Shown here: positions 59,721-64,000 of the stretch, piece by piece | Layout: every line of letters starts with the position of its first letter | Position numbering within the stretch: the first letter of the stretch is position 1 | NCBI GenBank assembly: GCA_001939145.1 | Contig: LSRX01001227.1 | Location: 1 to 64,000 of the forward strand | Direction of reading: 5' to 3' | Source: Symbiodinium microadriaticum | Lineage: Eukaryota; Sar; Dinophyceae; Suessiales; Symbiodiniaceae | DNA length: 64,000 nucleotides | The notes under the pieces: model-generated | Database searches by the model: none | The model's input: the letters and a program-made list of their open reading frames with translations, nothing else | What the model was told of the DNA's origin: nothing | Made by a program: the position numbers and the translations under genes

Positions 59721-62700
59721 CTCTCCGCCCCTCATCCCTCGGTCCCTGGCCTGGCTGGGTCCAGGAGCTCTGTAGGCTCCGCCAGCTGCTTCTCGAACCG
59801 GTTCAGAAACGGCACATCCAGCTGTCGGAAGGCCTGGTCCTGCGCGGGGTGAGCCGCAACCCTCGACAAGATCTCGGGTGAGCCATGGACGATTTGCACC
59901 TGGTCCACCAGCACCAGAAGCTTGAAGGACGGTGCCATGGAGCAGAGCTGAGACCGGGCTCCGATTGCCAAACGGAGCAGCAATTCGATTTCGCCTTCCT
60001 TCAGGGGAGTTTCGAAAGCCATCTTGAAACACAGCCGCAGAAAAGATCCCACCTCGGTCCGCCGCCGCACGTAGCGCTGGTTTAGGACGTCGTAGAGTGC
60101 CTTGGCCGTAGAAGTTAGACTGCAGCCAGCGTGTCAGTGTCCTTCACTCGCCTCGTAGATGACGTCCATTCCACACAGCAGCAGCATGCGACCCTTCGCA
60201 GATTCTGCATGCCCAGAGCCAGAACCCTCAAGGCCACGAAGGGTTGGAGAGCCTTGGCCATAGCATCGCGCACCCGCATGAGCTGTCGGATGGCGTAGGC
60301 CTGACTGCAGCTTCGCGCCAAGCGAATCAGAATCTCCGCTACCTCGTCTACTCTCCTTTTGCTGTTTTTGGTGACTGCTTCAAACCACATCGCCTCGGAA
60401 GCATCTTCCGGGAAGTCGCTGCCCAACAGGATTTCCGCATCCTTGGGCAGGATGCCGGCTGCCTGTAAGCTAGCACAGCATAGCACAGCTAGTCTTGCTT
60501 GGAAAGACCGTGCAGCGCGGCCGGGCGGCCTGCAGCCATGGCAAGGCAGCACCCTGGGTGAAAACGTCAAATCCGACTTGAGGAGGACGTGGGGTCTCAC
60601 ATGCTTATAGCGTTTTCGCAGCTTTAGTGGCATCAAACCTGCGAAACCCGTGAAAGCCTGGCTGGCCAGGAGCAGGTGACGGGCCGTCCTGGTGTGCGCA
60701 GCGCAGAGTGGCGCTAGGCTCAAATGCAAATCCAAAAAGGCCCATGACCGGTGTCCTGTCCGAGAGACTGGAGCACAGAAGTTCCGAAAACGGCCAAGAC
60801 AGACGCTCTCCTTCTCTTCTGGCACCTGCAGCACTGCACACGCCACTCAATGAGCTGGGTTGCAATTACAAGGTGCCTGCAGGAAGCATTGCATGAAGCA
60901 GCCTCTCCAACAATACTGGCTGACCTTGCACTCAACGATGTGACACCGCAACATACGGAAAAAGTCGCTTCGTGCCTCCAAAATTTCGGCGAATGGCGAA
61001 TGCCAGGATCCTGAGCTTTCAGACTGACACCGTCGAGACTCTACAGTTTGATGTGTTCGGCCGGGCCAGCTTAGCCAAGACACTCTGCAGTAGGTTGCTC
61101 CACACTTGCCGAAAGGCATCCATCGCGAACGGCACGGACAAAACTGTAGTAGTCTCGCATTCCCAGCCAGTCGCGATCGCCTTCTAGCCAGCAAGAAACA
61201 TCGGGCAGACAAACAGACACACCACCGACAGCCGACCAGGTACCTTGGTCTGCGAAAACGCTCCAGAAGGCGGCAGACAGCTCCTGCCGCATGTAGCCAC
61301 GAGCAAGGTCGCACTGCCATGCGATGAACATAAAGCACTCCATACTTGTATGAGGATGTCGCTGAAGATGCGACAAATGAATACACAGCACACAAGAATG
61401 AAGCGCTGCATCAACCGTAAAATGCTGCACTGCACCTAGCATCTCCCGGTAGAAAACGGAGCAGCTGCACGAAGGCATCCCGGGCAAGGTTTGCTGTGAC
61501 AACACAGACTGAGTGGAGAGTTGACGATGCGGGCTCTGCCAAAACACAACTTCGTCTGCCAGGTTCTACCCGTCATCACCGCTTGGTCCCGACCCTGAAC
61601 CTGCAAAGTCCTTCAGCCAATCGGGCGAGGAGCTCCCACTGAAGGCCGCAAGCAACCCTGCTCCTGCACCGCAAACGGCTTGAAGCGTGAGTGTTCAGGT
61701 CTGATCGGTCTTCTGCAGCTTTGCACTCCCTTGCCTGTTCGACCAACCTCTGCAGAGTCCGGATCCGGCCGCGCAAGGCAAACGCTCCTGTTCCTCGCTC
61801 GCAGTCGAACAAACGAAACTGCCTGAAGGCCAAACCCTCCTTGAATCCGAGACACATCTTGGCCGGGTCCAGCCGCCAGTTAGACAAACCTGAGCCAAGC
61901 CGTCTACGCTCGAGTCCGAAAGCCGTAAGCACTTTCACCCTGAGTCCCTTGTGAGAGGGCTGTGCAGATAGCTGCAGAAACTGATTATGTACATCCAAGG
62001 GAACTTCGTGGATTCGTATCATCACCTCTATACTAACGCACATGCTTCTGTGCGGGGCTCGAACACAGAATGAAAGGCGAGGCAAGTTAGCGAGCCTGTC
62101 GGGACGAGCGAAAGCTTCTGGTCATCTGTTGCTGACTTGGCGATGGCATGGCGTGACTTCACAGCTAGCGTCTTCTCGGCAGCCACTGTCTCCTGAGCCT
62201 TGGCCGCCTCGTGTCCTGGGCTTTCCTTCTGGGCGCAAGCTTTGCTTGGAGCTCTTTTGTAGCCGATCTTGTGGCTTTCGGAAGAGCCAGAACGCAAAAT
62301 CACTATGGTTGTCTTCGGGGGCAGCATACTCCATTGACTGCCAACTAGCAATAACTTAGCCAAGGCAGTAGCCATGTTAAGACTGAACTTGGTCCTTCCG
62401 CCTAGACCTAGAGAGATTCAGCCATCTGTGCTTCCCACTGTGCAAGGCAGTCGAAGTCCGGCAAAGCTCCCAAGACTTAGATATCTTTGCCCGCATCTTC
62501 AGTACAGATACACGATATTGGGAAACGTAGAAACGGAAAGACTCGTCCGCTGCCATCGCAACTGGATTGTAATCACTTTGTCTTGTACCAATTCTCGTGA
62601 GCAGATTGTCCAAGTTGGAGCATCGAATCATGCAAGTCTTCAAACATCTCCGACATGTGTTTTGGTCGTCAGACTTCAACTCCACGCAGTGCGCAACCCG

Positions 62701-63905
62701 AGACCACAGCCCTCCCACAATGCCCCCTCTGCACAAACTGCAGACCAAGACACCCACCACGGAGACGATCCCCGGTTCCGCCAGAATCCCATGCAAAACC
62801 TTCAAAGGCATGTCCTTGGCAACTTGGCGAGGCCCGGCTCTCGCAAGCAGTCGGGCCTCTGCTGTTCTGAGACCTTTGCTGGCGAGAACTCTGCAAGGCC
62901 CACCTCATCCAAGAGGAGAACTACCTGCAATGTGCAGCAATTTGCAGCAATGTTCATGGGGTCTTGGGCCGGTACGAGTCCTCCCTGGCCTGGGCGTCCA
63001 GTGCATTGGAGGCGAAGCGAGAAGCCGCATCGAACTGGCGCCTCAGAGGCTTGCCATCGCTGGCCCAAGCGCTTTGCGGCCAGGCTCTCTGAGAGCCTCA
63101 CTGGATGCCGTCAGCCGTGGACAACGGTGAGCACCTCAAGACACAAGTGTGGGCTGCGACAGAAACTGCTGCAGGAACCGTCTGCCAAGGGGCTGATACT
63201 GCATGAGTCGGAGGGCTGGCAAAGTCTGCAAGAATTTGGACTTGGACAGCTTCCCTTGCAGATTGCTCATCCTTAGCTAAGGTGTGGGGTTGGAAAATCC
63301 ACCGAACAGGCCAAGCTCAGTTGACACCCACTAGACGAATTCAAACACTCCTCAAGAAACGAATCAGCTGACTCAAGCTGACTCAAACAGGCGCACGATG
63401 CTCTGAGTAGCACCCATATCGCTGCAGGTGTCGATAGAACTTCGCTTATCCTGACCCCTCCCGCTTCACCCGTGATCAGCTGAAAAGGGCAAGCGACAAG
63501 ACCTGCATACACAGAGTCTTTGAGGTGCCTGCCAAAGGCAACAGCTGTGGTTTAGCTAGGCGAAGCAGATCTCAGAGGCTCGGCTTTCCTCGCCGGATAC
63601 TGAACCACTGATCGAATCTGTGGCCTGGCTTGCCGACAATGAAGAGTGGGATGCGGTTCATGATGCACAGAAGCCCGACGAACACGTTCTCAGCCAAAGC
63701 TTCGTTCATGACCTTAACGGCTTCCGAATGAATGCAAGGTCCGGGGCTGCAGCGTTCATTCCTGCCAAGGATTTTGGAGTTCATCCGCCGGTGCAAGCCA
63801 GGCACTACGTCTTTCTCGACTTCGAACTCCTTCGCGACATTGTTCTGCACCTTCCGGAGGATGTTTTCCATAGCCTTGACTTTGCAAGTGTTGCGCTTTT
63901 GCCGC
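58110..63905 (-). CDS. RNF213-like AAA+ protein, 5'-truncated by window
   Basis: Many short exons reproduce, in order, the conserved landmarks of RNF213 (mysterin), a giant cytosolic AAA+ ATPase with ubiquitin-ligase activity. In order: Walker A, Walker B, the SNW-x-LDP-x-KM segment, GMRDYYSF, IRRNFGG, ARHLLLA, GSDFPED, the ALYDVLNQRY helix, the LNRFEK arginine segment and later helical exons. Thirteen junctions examined keep frame except one. Donors are GC in eight and GT in five; acceptors are AG followed by G. Introns are mostly 50-100 bases. Exons upstream of 63905 lie outside the window; the downstream end is unclear. No RING was found in what remains. Roles in human cells include lipid-droplet biology and antimicrobial ubiquitylation; the role here is unknown. 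An RZ finger of the same type lies at 34 kb, in a different transcription unit. Confidence 0.85.
59783..60688 (-). CDS. RNF213-like: six contiguous exons to LNRFEK
   Basis: Exon 60688-60658 (TARHLLLASQ), then a run of exons joined in one frame: 60462-60394 (GILPKDAEILLGSDFPEDAS), 60300-60253 (AYAIRQLMRVRDAMAK), 60193-60152 (GRMLLLCGMDVIYE), 60100-60053 (ALYDVLNQRYVRRRTE), 59998-59900 (LLRLAIGARSQLCSMAPSFK, then LLVLVDQ) and 59833-59783 (AFRQLDVPFLNRFEKQL). The last six total 119 codons with no phase error across five introns of 51-93 bases. They match the family stretch from GSSFPxD through YxALYDxLNQ to the PLxNRxEK arginine region. Confidence 0.92.
60976..61180 (-). CDS. RNF213-like: GMRDYYSF and RNFGG exons
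   Basis: Exon 61180 to about 61121 (DRDWLGMRDYYSFVRAVRD) and exon about 61014-60976 (LRILAFAIRRNFGG, GC donor). Both segments are conserved in the family in this order after the first ATPase unit. Confidence 0.85.
61735..61889 (-). CDS. RNF213-like: sensor-region exons
   Basis: Exon 61889-61856 (LSNWRLDPAKM, 34 bases) and exon from 61793 (NRSVCLARPDPDSAEVGRTG). The 62-base GT-AG intron between them restores the codon for Asn in the family motif 'DPAKMNR'. Confidence 0.88.
62754..63050 (-). CDS. RNF213-like: Walker B exons
   Basis: Exon ending 62990 (RRQFDAASRFASNALDAQ, GC donor), exon 62924-62880 (VVLLLDEVGLAEFSP, exactly 15 codons, GC donor) and exon 62814-62754 (DMPLKVLHGILAEPGIVSVV, GT donor). 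LLLDEVGLAE is the Walker B acidic pair. The three exons join in frame and continue into VGLSNWRLDPAKM. Confidence 0.9.
63183..63266 (-). CDS. RNF213-like: exon after Walker A
   Basis: Frame gives NLQGKLSKSKFLQTLPALRL and then MQYQPLG, matching the family's 'xNLQG...FxxxPxxxxxxYQ' segment that follows the P-loop helix. The exact acceptor was not resolved (phase problem at the junction from the Walker A exon). Confidence 0.75.
63490..63905 (-). CDS. RNF213-like: Walker A exons
   Basis: Exon about 63905-63806 (NILRKVQNNVAKEFEVEKDV, GT donor), exon 63712-63625 (NEALAENVFVGLLCIMNRIP, then LFIVGKPG, GC donor) and exon 63528 to about 63490 (TSKTLCMQVLS). Spliced, they give the P-loop GKPGTSKT, interrupted by a 96-base GC-AG intron inside the loop itself. 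The preceding N-E-A-L-x-E-N and R-I-P-L-F motifs are family hallmarks. Confidence 0.9.
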
Positions 63906-64000
63906 TCTCTAGCGCACGTCCGGGTTCAGCTGAGCCATGCGAAGATTGACAGCGAAGCTTGGCCCTGTGTTTGCCGGGCAACTGTGAGGCCATTCTCCTG

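Noticed and set aside
1-64000. tRNA, rRNA, CRISPR, spliced-leader relic, riboswitch
   Set aside because: Looked for by eye (T-loop pattern, rRNA cores, spaced direct repeats, the dinoflagellate leader sequence); none found. Small RNA genes could be missed without a covariance search.

Overview
The window looks like nuclear DNA of a dinoflagellate, most likely a symbiodiniacean or a relative. Four things suggest this. Genes are cut into many short exons whose 5' splice sites are mostly GC (some GT, one probable GA) while the 3' sites are AG followed by G. Essentially every credible coding exon lies on the minus strand, a long one-way gene array. Plant-type TTTAGGG telomeric repeat is present. 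The spaces between genes are full of microsatellites, minisatellites and truncated non-LTR retrotransposons. Species is an inference; no marker gene or spliced leader was found.

Layout, high to low coordinate, which is the direction of transcription. 64.0-58.1 kb: a 5'-truncated gene for an RNF213 (mysterin)-like AAA+ giant protein; Walker A, Walker B and several later family motifs were rebuilt across at least ten introns. 56.7-56.0 kb: membrane exons resembling a drug/metabolite-type transporter. 55.8-49.8 kb: repeats, two LINE 3' ends, a tandem duplication, degenerate coding remnants. 49.6-44.0 kb: unassigned sequence with a few coding-like stretches. 44.0-39.7 kb: a nearly complete six-transmembrane voltage-sensor channel with a cyclic-nucleotide-binding domain; one intron holds a LINE. 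39.2-34.0 kb: coding-like exons ending in an RZ-type zinc finger, the finger type of RNF213 and ZNFX1. 33.3-27.5 kb: a membrane-protein gene, a possible secreted protein, a cysteine-rich secreted protein and further unidentified exons.

27.5-22.2 kb is structurally odd. It holds TTTAGGG/CCCTAAA blocks in both orientations, a GATAAA-rich array, an 89-bp satellite that flips orientation, and a 2,856-bp perfect palindrome that stops exactly at an N. 23.4-20.3 kb and 16.7-14.9 kb each hold exons of unidentified minus-strand genes. Between them are CT-rich repeats and the only convincing plus-strand open frame (18.75-19.55 kb). 14.6-10.9 kb is almost wholly tandem repeat, including about 94 copies of an 8-bp unit. 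9.6-0.8 kb holds a many-exon polytopic membrane protein gene, helical exons and a possible secreted protein.

Ns at 13183, 25053, 26154, 49838-49840 and 51761 are assembly joins, and all lie in or beside repeats, so local structure there is uncertain. Gene models come from reading frames, splice signals and remembered family motifs; no alignment or transcript was available.
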